Source: Austropuccinia psidii (taxonomy: Eukaryota; Basidiomycota; Pucciniomycetes; Pucciniales; Sphaerophragmiaceae). Taken from it: a stretch of 64,000 bases of DNA. The position numbers and the translations under genes are program-made. Of this stretch, positions 1 through 9,836 are shown piece by piece (within the stretch, counting starts at the first letter, position 1; each line of letters starts with the position of its first letter). The stretch spans positions 4,177,499-4,241,498 of the forward strand of contig JALGQZ010000015.1 of the NCBI GenBank assembly GCA_023105745.1, read 5' to 3'. Below the pieces are notes generated by a model. That model ran no database searches. It was not told the DNA's origin and was given only the letters and a program-made list of their open reading frames with translations.

Positions 1-196
1 TGTTGGCGTACACGATGAACGCAATCGCCGAAATATGCTGAGTGGCCTTCTCTGCCAACAGTACCTACGGGGAAATTGGTCTGTATATTCACAATGTTGT
101 GGTTAGGGTTTAAATCATGAGACTCACAAATTAAAACCTAATAAGTGGATCATTTAAGACAAGAATTGTGTCTCCTATTTCGCCGACAAAACCATT

Positions 197-346
197 TTAT
201 TTCATATCATTCAAATGGAACACTTTGCTTAGTCCTTACCTCATGAGCGTTGAATAGTTCAAAAGTTGACTTTAGTAGGTTTCTCACTAGTCAACTTTAT
301 TCAATGTCTCACAGGGAAGTGAGTTCATTTGCATGATATGAAATAA
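197..346. repeat. 150-bp foldback (MITE-like inverted repeat)
   Basis: Arms at 197-217 and 326-346 are reverse complements over 21 bp with one mismatch (left arm begins TTATTTCATATCAT). Inside lies a second pair, AAAGTTGACT at 262-271 and AGTCAACTTT at 289-298, flanked by TTGAATA and TATTCAA. The whole block could fold into one long imperfect hairpin. I see no clear target-site duplication. Confidence 0.6.
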
Positions 347-380
347 TTTGCAAAACATCGCCTCCTTCAATTTCCCAACA

Positions 381-403
381 AATCGCATTTTGCAAATGCG
401 ATT
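381..403. repeat. Perfect 10-bp-stem hairpin
   Basis: AATCGCATTT (381-390) and AAATGCGATT (394-403) are exact reverse complements around a 3-nt loop. It lies 110 bp upstream of the ATG at 513, so it may be in the promoter or leader of that gene. It could also be a protein-binding palindrome. Confidence 0.6.
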
Positions 404-512
404 ATTTTACTTGCACCTTTTTTCTTCAATTTGGATCTTTTTATTCAAAAATCTTCAAACAAGTTATCAATCAACTCATCACCATCTATTTGCTTAATAA
501 ACTACCTCCGCT

Positions 513-2742
513 ATGGCCCAAACCCCGGGAAATTCACATGAATTCAATGAACGACCAACTTCAGCCCCAGAGAGTGGAAGTGAAATCTCTGATATCGCCA
601 GTAGTCGTGAATCAGGCATTGAAGTAGAGAGCCAGTCTCATGAAGATAATCAAGATCCACCAGTTCTTCCAGAATGTGAGTATGCATCCATCTTGAATAT
701 TTCTAATCTCCCAAAACCTGATATTGTGTCATAGCCTTTATTTCAGGTCAGCCTCCAAGCTCTCAGAAACCGAATTTTAAAAGTTATGAGAAGGAAAAGA
801 CTGTTGAACCTTGTGCACCGACAGAAGATGATGGGCAAGATGATGTAAATTTGAGTGGGGAGGTGGAAATTATATCCAAGGAACGATTTGTCTCCAACAT
901 TGCTCAAGCAATCCCAAGGCTTGAAAAAATCCAAAATGATAGTAAAATTCCTGATTATGTGCGCCAAAAGATTGCTGAAGCCATGAGCCTGCTCAAAATG
1001 GATTTGAACCGTAAGTCCATTACTAATTCAAAACAAAGTTGATAAAAATAGCTGCTTACCATATATGGGCAGGTGTGGAGGTGGGAGAATCTCTACCTGA
1101 AGGATCTCGAGTCGTCATTGGATTTCCAGGCAAAGGATTAGGAAAAAGACCAAATATACATGCAACCAAAAAAACAAACAAAAAACGCCGTAACTTTGAA
1201 GCCGCAAACGATTCTCACGATCAAGGTCATGAAATTATCAATGTTGAAGGGGACCATATTGATAATCAACCTCCACATACTGAACCCCCCAACACTCAAT
1301 GAAACAATCCATGATGAAGCTCCACATACTGAAAGCCCCCCGATACCAAATGAAACAATGCATGATGCAACCCCTCCCGCCTCTCGGAATATTCAAGCCT
1401 TTCAAGAAAGGGAAACAATTCAACATGATACAATGGGATGAGATATGACTGATATAGTTCCTGACCCTGAGCCCGAAGTGTCATCGTCTGTTACTTTTCA
1501 AGGAATATTTTTATCCCGCATGGAAGAGTTTGCAGGCATTTTGAATTATCATTCCAATATTACTCAACAATCATGGAAAAGGGGGCTTGATAATATCAAT
1601 AGTATTTAAAAAATCAATGGGACAATTTACCACCAAAAGATGCTCATACATTCCTGGCTGTTGGTATTAAGGTGATCAGTAACCAAGAGCTTAAAATGTC
1701 GGCCTGGCTGGAGGACCTTGAGATGGCAGGTGAGTTTTATCTTTGTGAATGATAAATGTTTATTGGCTGTTGACTGGTGATATAAATTGCAATATACAGG
1801 GTTAGATTTTTTTAAGCCAACCAAAACAGAAGTGTTTTTTGATCACAACATTTGGAATCTCAAATTGATGAAGGAATCAGCTAAACCTCCAGAGAATCTC
1901 CCAAACTCTGAACACTCCTTCTTCAAAATGATTCAGAGCCTTCTTTACCCCGCCAATCCAGTTAAACATTTTTGGGCAAATGTTATGTTTGAATCCATTA
2001 GTTTAGTCTCATACAATGTGGTTGCACCCAAACCATATGTTGCACCAACATCAAATTCGACCGATCCTCTTGGACTCGAACAGGGAGAAGTTGAATACCT
2101 TGCCTCCTGCTTGAGTAAATCAAAGCAACGTGCAACCCAGCTCAGCATTGAAGGTGGCGGGGCTGACAATGAGATATCCACAAAGCTGCACAAGAACCTG
2201 GAGGATCTAATGGATACAGTTATCCATTTGATTATTGCGTACAACATGGTACGTGCACATACAAAGGTCGAAGTTAATGGCATCAAAGGCAAACTCACAA
2301 ACTCAAAAAAAATGAGGCCATCAAAGATCTTTTGGCATGTCACAAAAATCTCCGAATAAATAGAATTTGCTATGGTATATTAGCGGCATTCTGTGCGGCG
2401 GGGGTTCGTGGTTTGATGGTATGCTCAGATGACTGGAGAACAAGCTCAGTTAAAGGGGCTTTATCACTAATTGACATTTCCGCAAAACTTTCAGAGGGTA
2501 AAAATCTAGTGGAGCCAGTGTGGCTACGTACTAATAAGTATATATGTAATTTACTGAATAAAAGTTTCTTCTAATCAGAGTCTTTTAACCCCACTGTACC
2601 TCTTAGATTTGAATTTGCACGATGCTTAGTATTAGACTTTGGTGATGCCTGGGTGGCAAAACGCGGTCTTGGTTCAAGTGATGAGGTCACCTTGACTGTA
2701 CCCAGGTCAGCTAAACTCCCAACCAGGATTGAACCGTTTTAG
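513..2742 (+). pseudogene. Unrecognised multi-exon protein, frameshifted
   Basis: I do not recognise this gene. It starts at ATG 513 with a Ser/Glu-rich, probably disordered N-terminus. Four GT-AG introns restore a continuous reading: 676-746, 1011-1072, 1730-1799 and 2528-2578. The last exon ends at TAG 2740-2742. Between exons the frame breaks near 1290 (after a Pro/Thr-rich acidic stretch), meets TGA near 1439 and TAA near 1607, and breaks again in a poly-A run near 2305. The part after 1800 looks like a folded helical domain and ends in a hydrophobic patch with Trp and Cys. Introns in the right phase and mixed sequence argue for a real former gene. It may be cargo or a companion of a DNA transposon like the other genes nearby, but nothing in it shows a biochemical activity. 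Confidence 0.55.
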
Positions 2743-2860
2743 ATTAGCTTTGTACTAGATAGATTGTAATTTAATTTTGCAAAGTGATTTATGAATTTAA
2801 TAATCATGACTTCCTATCCTACTACTGCCCGGATGCCACAGTCTGAGTACCAATAGTAAT

Positions 2861-2884
2861 TGTACGGCGGCATGCCTCCGTACA
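2861..2884. repeat. 24-bp near-palindrome, copy 1
   Basis: The left half begins TGTACGG and the right half ends CCGTACA, around a GGCATGCC core. Only one of the twelve pairs fails. It lies 119 bp downstream of the stop at 2742 and upstream of the oxygenase relic. It is the best-paired member of a set with copies at 4765, 9310, 15181 and 18798. Confidence 0.75.
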
Positions 2885-3320
2885 TCATTGCAAAGACTCC
2901 GACAAGACGCAATCTGAGTCAGGCGTTGTGCCCGCGAGTAGCACACGCGGGGGCATTGCGGGAAGTCGCGTATATCACTTCCCGCCAGTCCATAATAAGC
3001 CAAATGTTCCTGTGTCTTTCAAGAGGACTAGGATAGCTAGGGATCCGCAGCAGGATGCATATTGCATTTGCGTGTGCTTGCAATATTCCAAATGGTTGGA
3101 TTGGAAAGTGATTGCATGGGAACATCAATGTGTAAAATTGAATAATGCAACTATCCACTGCAATTTTCAGATTCAGGTATTTGAGATTGCGAATTTGCCA
3201 AGGTCAGGTGTGATCTTTCTTTTTAGCCACAATCAAAAAAGATTCATCAACCTCAATTCAATTTAGGTGATATTAATAAATCAGTAATCATTTGGTTTCA
3301 TTTCATTTTCTGCTGAAAGC

Positions 3321-4654
3321 ATGCCATTCACAAAAAAAGGAAAAGAGCATAAAAGGGAACTCGCGAGAAAGCGTCAGGCTGAGGAAGGAAAGTGTGAGTT
3401 GCTCGCTTAATCTCAGTGTATATATATAGATATATATATATGCTTCCACATTTATGTGGCACCCTCATTGGGCCCCACGGAAGAACATTGGCTTTAGTCG
3501 GTTCAGATTGTGCCAATGTCATGTGGGCTCCAACAGGGAAGTCAAAGGATGTGTGCCGAAGAAAGCTCCTTGGCAGTATCTGATATCTTGTGTGCTTCAA
3601 CACATAGTGATCCCTCAACCACTTGGGAATAGTAGCAGATCCCAAAAGACAAATGAGCGCAAAACGACCTGAATGAATAGGTTGTTTTCCTCCTCTCGCC
3701 CAACAGCACAAATATCAATGCCAGTATCAGCAAATATCACCCCAAGTGAAATTCGGAGGGTTGTGGATGTCAATCAGATCAAACGCATTCACTTTGGCTG
3801 TGTGGCAATTTTCTCTTCAACCGGATTACTCATTGCCCTTGTCAAATTCCGACCATTCACAACAATGAGTGAAGTCGAGGTCAATCAATGGGATGAATTA
3901 TCACAATTCTTATTTCACGAAAAGAGATTCACCGACCCGATTGCAAACAATGGAGCATTACTGGAGGGATTTATGTTCGCGATTGGGTGGCACGAAGAAT
4001 GAACAATTTGGTCTATATGGAAGTGTCGGGAAAATTGAAAACGCAAAAGATGAATGGCAGAACCGAGGTCCCAATCTTAGCTCGGTGGGTTGCATTCTAG
4101 GTCAATCCTTACGATATGTTGGGGATAATTTATTTGAGAAGATTCAAAATTTCTACATATCATTGGGGGTTCCGTCTTTTGATCAAGTCAACTATGAAGG
4201 CAATATTCCGGCAAATCAAGGTGCATTCGAGTTCGCTTCCGCACTCACTTTCACCATGAATGGATTCAAAAATGCACCTCATGTTGATAAGGATGCATTG
4301 CTGTATGCTTCGGGATGGTGGTTTCAAGCTGATAAGCGGACCGGCCAAATTCAAAGAGATGCCTCAAAGCAGTGTACAGGGGGAAATTTGATTTTCCCAA
4401 ATGAACATTTTTGGATTGATCTATCCGCATGTCATGGGCTCATTCAGGTAGTGTCGGCCAGTAGTAAATTTGTTCATTATACTGATCCAGCGCAGGACAA
4501 CGAAAGCACGACACTAGTAGGTATGTCGGCACAATGCTCAAGCAGGTTAGCAAAAACAATGCGGAACAAAAGCCACGGCTATTATGAGATTGGCGAGAGA
4601 GCGGGCTATCAAATCAGGGATGGTAATACAATCTCATGCCAATTCAAAGAATGA
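3321..4654 (+). pseudogene. Tet-like 2OG-Fe(II) oxygenase relic
   Basis: From about 3680 to 4654 two frames join into one protein, resembling the Tet-like 2OG-Fe(II) oxygenase family (TET/JBP-related) that is greatly expanded in rusts. Members of the superfamily oxidise methylated bases using iron and 2-oxoglutarate. The frame slips by one base near 3995: up to there the reading ends in FAIGWHEE, then continues from NEQFGLYGSVGK. Candidate iron ligands are the HxD of PHVDKD (near 4282) and the His of FVHYTDP (near 4475). The position where the family has its 2OG-binding Arg, in a TRxG-like motif after the distal His, reads TLVG, so the Arg seems lost. A basic first exon (MPFTKKGKEHKR, 3321) followed by a donor near 3392 is plausible but not proven. 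The copy is broken and probably inactive. Confidence 0.68.
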
Positions 4655-4764
4655 GGAGATTTGCATGTGTTTTGGGTAAGGCAGAGGACAATATACACCA
4701 GGATTGGATGGATTCGAGTGCGGGAGATGGGGTGTCTCACATGAAAAAGGGGTGAAGTGGATTA

Positions 4765-4788
4765 TGTACGGTGGCATGCCATTGTGCA
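4765..4788. repeat. 24-bp near-palindrome, copy 2
   Basis: Starts TGTACGGTGG, has the GGCATGCC core and ends ATTGTGCA. Pairing is weaker than in copy 1 because the right arm has drifted. It lies 111 bp downstream of the oxygenase stop, about the same distance as copy 1 from its upstream gene, and just before the minisatellite. Confidence 0.65.
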
Positions 4789-4814
4789 TCTGTCCTGGTT
4801 TGTTGCTATTGTCC

Positions 4815-5415
4815 AGGATGCCAATGCTTCACACATGAATCCTTATGCTTGTGCAGTTTCCGACAATGCTAAGAGTTCCTTACGCCTATGCGGGGTGCCG
4901 ACGCTACACATGCCAATCCTTATGCCTGTGCAGGCTCCCGAAATTTTACACGGCAATCCTGATGCTTGTGAAGGTTCCCAAAAATGCTAAAAATTCCTTA
5001 CGCCTGTACAGGCTTCCAACGAGTCACACGCCAATCCTTACGCTTGTGAAGGTTCCCCACAATGCTGAAAATTTCTTGGCCTGTGCAGGATCCCGAGAAT
5101 TCACACGCCAATTCTTACGCCTGTGCAGGCTCCCAACAATTCACATGCCAATCATTATGCTTGTGAAGGGTCCCAAAAATGCTAAAAATTCCTTATGCCT
5201 GTACAGGCTTCCGAGGATTCACACACCAATCCTTACGCTTGGGAAGGTTGCCAGCAATGCTGACAAATTCTTACGCCTGTGCAGGCTCCCGATAATTCAC
5301 ACGCCAATCCTTATGCCTGTGCAGGCTCCCAACAATTCACACGCCAATCCTTACGCCTGTGCAGCCTCCCGACAAGTCACATGCCAATCCTTACGCTTGT
5401 GAAGGTTCCAGACAA
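4815..5415. repeat. 40-bp minisatellite, about 15 imperfect units
   Basis: The phrase CCAATCCTTACGCCTGTGCA recurs, with exact 40-bp spacing at 5303, 5343 and 5383, and variants run back to about 4815. Each unit contains the small palindrome GCCTGTGCAGGC. Units alternate between a 'GCTCCCGACAATTC' form and a 'GTTCCCAAAAATGCT' form, suggesting expansion by higher-order duplication. A 185-codon open frame across it (4845-5402) is a product of the repeat and not a gene. Confidence 0.85.
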
Positions 5416-5834
5416 TTTAAACAATTCAATACATGAGTAAGATTAATAGCGTGTGACCATAGGAAAGGCCATGTTCCACAAATCTGGAGTGGATTGCTCA
5501 CATGCGGGAAGCTCCCGCTTTTTTACAGTTAAGAATGGATATGGCTCTAAACCATGGAAGAAGAAAATATAGGAGACGGTAACGGCAACTATTGGCGCAT
5601 TTTGGGAAAAAGAGGTTCACGAAAACAAATACTCACTCAAACTCTTGGTGGGGCACTTACAAAAATAATTCTCACGCAATCAGGGCTTTTCTCTAAGGAG
5701 GAAATAAATAATTTTTACGTGAACAAAGAATGTAATAGAAATTGAACATAACAATAATTGAAGACAAATAATTTATTTAAAAGAAAGTATTACAAATAAT
5801 AAAAGGAGGAAATAATGACATTTTTTTTAAATTT
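5416..5834. other. Non-coding gap
   Basis: I see no gene. A 63-codon frame at 5554-5745 has no recognisable features. The sequence becomes AT-rich towards the 3' end of the minus-strand gene that follows. Confidence 0.5.
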
Positions 5835-7168
5835 TTATTTTTCTAAGAATTTCGAGACTATCCCGGTGATGTCTTCCTTTGGATAAGCCTCCAGTGCCTG
5901 GGCAAGGAGGGAGTTTAGTTCCTCCCGGAATTCCCGGTGCATCTCATTTCAATGAGTTGCATCCACGAAAGGAATCATGTGGAGCAAGCGGCGATGCTCC
6001 AACAAGATTCGGTTGATCGATTTGTGGACAATGGCTCGAGGAATCATTAGGGTCGGTCGCAGGTCGGTGAATTCCTGGCGAGCGTCCTTGTGGGAATGAG
6101 AGGAGCTTGGCACCGGGGGGGAGGAGGAGGTTGGGAGGGAGATCCTGGGGAGGAACCAGGGTAGGAGGGGAAGATGGTGGAGTTGGTGAAGAAGAAGGGG
6201 GATGGGGGGATCCGACGGGCGTATCGTCGATGATGATTATCGAGCAAGGAGTGGCGGGACAATCTGGAGACGGTCAAAGAAAAAATGAGGAAAAGTGGAT
6301 ATGGATCAAAGAGAAAGAAGGGGTGACTTACCATAAGGTTCCTCCGTGGATTGCGTAGGAGCCACCTCAGGTTCTGGCTCACGAGTCGTATCGTCCTCAG
6401 GTGGTTGGGACAATGGACTTGGGCCAGGAATAGGTGGCTCTTCGGTTCGGGAGGGTTCTAAAAAAGGAGTAAGAGTCAGTTCACTCAACTCAAAAGTGAA
6501 AGTGAAAATGAAATGAAACTTTGGCTGCTTACCGCGGAATAATTCCTCAGACCATCGGGTGCCACTCGGGCCTGGAGTGGGTTGCCGGGGGGTTTGCTCG
6601 CGAGGCAAACTAGGAACGGGAGAGTCATGTCAGGGGGGATTTGGGGGTTTTGTTCTATGAGTAATGGATAAAAGTCAGTATTATTGCGTGAAGAGAAATG
6701 AGATAAGGAGGAGAAAGAAAACTTACTTTGGCTTTTGAATCCCATCGGTGACAAGACATGGTGACGATCAGCCCAAGCTCGAATGTCCTCTTGCCATCAC
6801 CATCCTTCATCGGCCGGATAATCACTCTGCTCCGGTCGAGGAGTGAAGTGACCATCGGATGGTGGCCTAGGAGGGGGAGTGGACAAATTGATACTGGAGG
6901 GGACAGGGATAATTGTCCGGAATTGTTCCCGTTGGCCTGTTTGGGGGCCCAGCGTCCATTCACGCTCGGAAATGGTTTCATCATCATCGACCACAAAGGA
7001 GTCCTTGCGAGGGCATCTTGGGTGGGAACTCCTCTGGCCTTGTGGTCAGAATGGGCGGACAACGAACGAACATTTCTTGTGTGCTTGTCGGCAAGCATCA
7101 CAAGCATCGTTCGTCATCGAGGAACGAATGCAGGGGATACCCCGCTTGGTGCATAAAGTGCACGACAT
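5835..7168 (-). pseudogene. Zn2Cys6-like N-terminal cluster protein of a repeated rust family
   Basis: Read on the minus strand from ATG at 7168, the first 33 codons carry C-x2-C-x6-C-x9-C-x2-C-x6-C (CTLCTKRGIPC then CDACRQAHKKC). This is the spacing of fungal Zn(2)-Cys(6) DNA-binding clusters. A TGA follows at about codon 42, where CGA would fit. Downstream are three good introns with GTAAGT-type donors near 6727, 6533 and 6334. The exons are Pro/Ser-rich and low in complexity. The last one ends in an acidic helix-like segment (REFREELNSLLAQALEAYP) and TAA at 5835, with one more TGA on the way. I remember close relatives as an abundant family in Austropuccinia psidii, so this is probably a transposon-borne protein and not a unique regulator. 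Function is unknown; DNA binding is inferred only from the cysteines. Confidence 0.6.
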
Positions 7169-7604
7169 CTAAAAACAAAACAATTGAGGTTAGTAACTGC
7201 ATACAAAGTAAACAATCAAGAGAGAAAATGAAGACGTACGATGAATTATAAATTTAAAACGGAAACAAAATAAGAATGCTCTAGTCCAAAGTTTTTAAAA
7301 GTCTGGAAAAGAGTTATGAAGAAAAATAAGTATTAATATTGGTACATAATGTTGACAAAAGTTAAAAAAAGAGGTAACGCACAAGGTGGATAGAAGGGAG
7401 GTTCTGAAAGGATCAGCAGAAGAAACAAACAGGCAAAAGGAAGGGGAGTGGGTTTAGTGGAGTGTGAAAGACAAAAGTAGAAAGGCAGGAAGACCAAGGG
7501 GAATACGCACAAGAAGGACAAACGCGGGTGAGGTTGAACGAAGTGGAGCGGGTGGGAAAGAAAGTGAAGGGCGTGTAGTGTGAAGATGGTCTTTTATACC
7601 ATGG
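7169..7604. other. Non-coding region upstream of the Zn2Cys6-like gene
   Basis: This is the 5' flank of the minus-strand gene. It is purine-rich on the plus strand (long GAAAG/AGGAA runs from 7400 to 7560), so pyrimidine-rich on the gene's strand. Open frames on the minus strand here are low-complexity Phe/Leu/Ser strings and I do not treat them as genes. Confidence 0.45.
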
Positions 7605-8370
7605 TAAAGCTGAGACAATCTCAGCAGTTGCAGCACCCGCAAAAGGCTCAGCTTCAAGGCGTGTGAGCAAAATTGAAGCTGAGTCTCAGCAAACGCTGAA
7701 ACTGAGAAGTGAAATGCTCACGTGAGGCAGAAGAACAATGGGGGTCTGGCTGAGTATTGCAATTTATTGAATTGTCAAGCTGAGTCAAATCCCCTTTGTT
7801 TCCTTAAATAGCCACCCGATCACCCAGGAGGGTGGCCGTGAGGCCCTTGTTGAATGTGCATTGTGGGTGCAATGCACAAGTGACCCATGCAGAAATGCAC
7901 CCGGTGCATTTGGTCACAAGTGACCGCGGGGAGATTACCGGCCGTATGGCCTGGTCATATTGTTTGAACAAAGGGGGGGGCTCAAGACAAGTGAATGCAG
8001 TGTGAGCTTGCCTCGACCCATTGCTCAGGTTTGCTTTTGGGTCATAATTGAAATGCTCAGTGGCTGAAAATTTTAATTGCACAGTAATTGAACAATTGAT
8101 ATAACAATATCAAATGCGCCGTGCTGAGCCATTGCTCAGTCGTTTTTGTATGCCCACAATCTGAGCATTTGGCACAGCATTGGGTGACATTTCAGCCAGG
8201 TGCAGCATTTCACACGCTTTGGTGAAGTGCTCCAAGCTGAGCCTTCCAATGAACTATTGCAAAAAAAAGTTCATTCCATGGCTTTACTGAGCACTTCCAC
8301 ATGGTGCGTTTGACCATGACATGCTCAGCTTGCATGTGCAAATAAGGTGAAACGCAATGCTGAGCATGTG
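7605..8370. repeat. Dense cluster of GCTGAG / CTCAGC / GCTCAG words
   Basis: About 15 or more copies of the hexamers GCTGAG, CTCAGC, GCTCAG and CTGAGC occur in both orientations. Examples are at 7609, 7646, 7678-7690 (a perfect GCTGAG-T-CTCAGC), 7749, 7779, 8054, 8122-8138 (CTGAGC-catt-GCTCAG), 8161, 8235, 8287, 8322 and 8359. Chance would give far fewer in 0.77 kb. Closely spaced short motifs in both orientations resemble subterminal transposase-binding regions of CACTA-type elements. A promoter or decayed satellite are alternatives. Confidence 0.55.
7893..7925. repeat. Two adjacent perfect palindromes
   Basis: AAATGCACC and GGTGCATTT pair perfectly around one base (7893-7911). They are followed immediately by GGTCAC-AA-GTGACC (7912-7925). 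The same words occur just upstream in partial form (AATGCACAAGTGACC near 7871-7885), so the block seems built by local duplication. Confidence 0.7.
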
Positions 8371-9309
8371 GCACATGAGCTACGTATATGCAAATGATCG
8401 GAAGGTGCATGCACATTTGCTATATGAATGCAGGCTCAAGTAGTATTACACCTTCCTAATCTGTACAGCCAACACTGTAGTAAGCAGTACACCTTTGTAA
8501 ATGTATGCTGCGGGGCAGAGCAAAATCTGTTCAACAATGTAACATGCAATCACGTCAAGCCATCAAGTCATATCTCTCACCTGCATCCCTTTGCGCACCT
8601 TTTTGGACAGCTCTGCCTAGCTATGGCACAGATGCGCATGTAATCCAAGTTAATGTAAGTGGGTCATAGTGGGATGACTGTCTATTTGGGTCATACACAA
8701 ACAGTGGATTCCATCCGGTGCCATTGTCGGGGCAAACAATGACTCGCCCTGCTTGTTCATTGTGCATTCTCATTGTCGGGAAGCCACACGCTTTCATACG
8801 CACCCCCCAACGGGTCATACACAGGCAACTTTCACACGCCTGGAAGACATTTTACTGCCAATGTTACGACCGGCTAGTTTCTTGGTCGGGTGGTCAGCTT
8901 GACTGCAGACGCTCACCTGAGGCCAATCAGTGTGGATTTGCTTGAGCCTCATCCACATTAGAATAATCCCAGCCGATGTTTGCTGAGGCTGGTTATTTTT
9001 GCGTGGTTATCTCCCACCGCGGGTCATTTTCTTCACGTTCTCACACGCCCCGCGCAAGTTGTGGCACCTGGCTTGCAGCCAAAAATTCCCTTGGGTGGGT
9101 GGCCTCTTTCGCCGGAGTTTTGTACGTGCGTGAGGCAAAGACCCGGATGCCAATCTTGGTGGATTAGTACTCGCCTCAAACGCAATAGGGGTGAATGTAT
9201 ATGTGGATCACGGCTCACGGCTGGCGCCCCCTTTGATCATCCCACACATTCCCCCCTGGAAGCCCAGTAGGCATCAGTCAGCAAAAAACTTCAGGCAAAA
9301 CCAAAGTCA
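8371..9309. other. Non-coding region
   Basis: No frame here shows a recognisable domain, and introns do not join the small frames sensibly. CATTGTCGGG occurs twice, near 8724 and 8772, and CACACGC-type words recall the minisatellite at 4815-5415. The origin could be decayed transposon sequence. Confidence 0.4.
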
Positions 9310-9333
9310 TGTTTGGTGGCATTCCACCAAACA
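9310..9333. repeat. 24-bp near-palindrome, copy 3
   Basis: TGTTTGGTGG and CCACCAAACA form ten perfect pairs around CATT. Compared with copy 1, the arm bases ACGG/CCGT are TTGG/CCAA, so both arms changed and pairing was kept. It lies 504 bp upstream of the SNF2 start codon. Confidence 0.7.
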
Positions 9334-9836
9334 TATCTCACCCGCCCACACACAAACATCCCCACTGTGAGATTGCCCTTTGAAACCGCCAACATTGCCT
9401 AGTAGGTCCCTGTGTGACAATTAACCTGGGGATGATATGCTCATTGTTTGCTGTCACACCAGCGAACATGGATGCATGCCTCTAATATGCCCCTCCAAAA
9501 TAAGTTGCTACAACCCACCCAATCTCGGATATGCTAATGTCAACCTTGTTCCACCAAAGGTTTCGTAACTTGCTGCAGATCCAGCGGTCATATCGGTGCA
9601 CCCACATTTTGGCCACCTTGCCTTGATATATGCCCCAAATTGGATATGAAAATTATCAGCCCAAGAGGCCCACCCTCATCAAGACCATGCATGTAACCAC
9701 AGGCCATCCCCCCTTGACCCCATTGCTGCCTCTCATATAAGTTCCCCACCTGCGCTTATCCATCTTCATTTCGTTTAGCTAACCCTTCCCGATCATATAA
9801 TTTCAGACTATCCCCAAATAATTTAAAATAGCCATC
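9334..9836. promoter_or_regulatory. Upstream region of the SNF2 gene
   Basis: No gene is seen. A TATA-like CATATAAG occurs near 9734, about 100 bp before the ATG at 9837, followed by pyrimidine-rich sequence. Promoter function is inferred from position only. Confidence 0.35.

Larger units (their letters stand above)
1..512. other. Non-coding region upstream of the first gene
   Basis: I see no credible ORF here. The stretch is the presumed 5' flank of the gene starting at 513. It contains a foldback structure (197-346) and a compact hairpin (381-403), listed separately. Positions 1-7 (TGTTGGC) are the reverse complement of GCCAACA at 54-60, so a further element may be cut by the window edge. 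Confidence 0.5.

Noticed and set aside
3454..3672. 72-codon frame upstream of the oxygenase core
   Set aside because: It does not join to the oxygenase frame through a clear intron and resembles no family member I know.
4845..5402. 185-codon open frame
   Set aside because: It lies wholly in the 40-bp minisatellite. Three units make 120 bp, so a stop-free phase repeats by itself.
7333..7670. Overlapping minus frames rich in Phe, Leu and Ser
   Set aside because: They reflect a pyrimidine-rich strand, probably a promoter or leader, and carry no domain.
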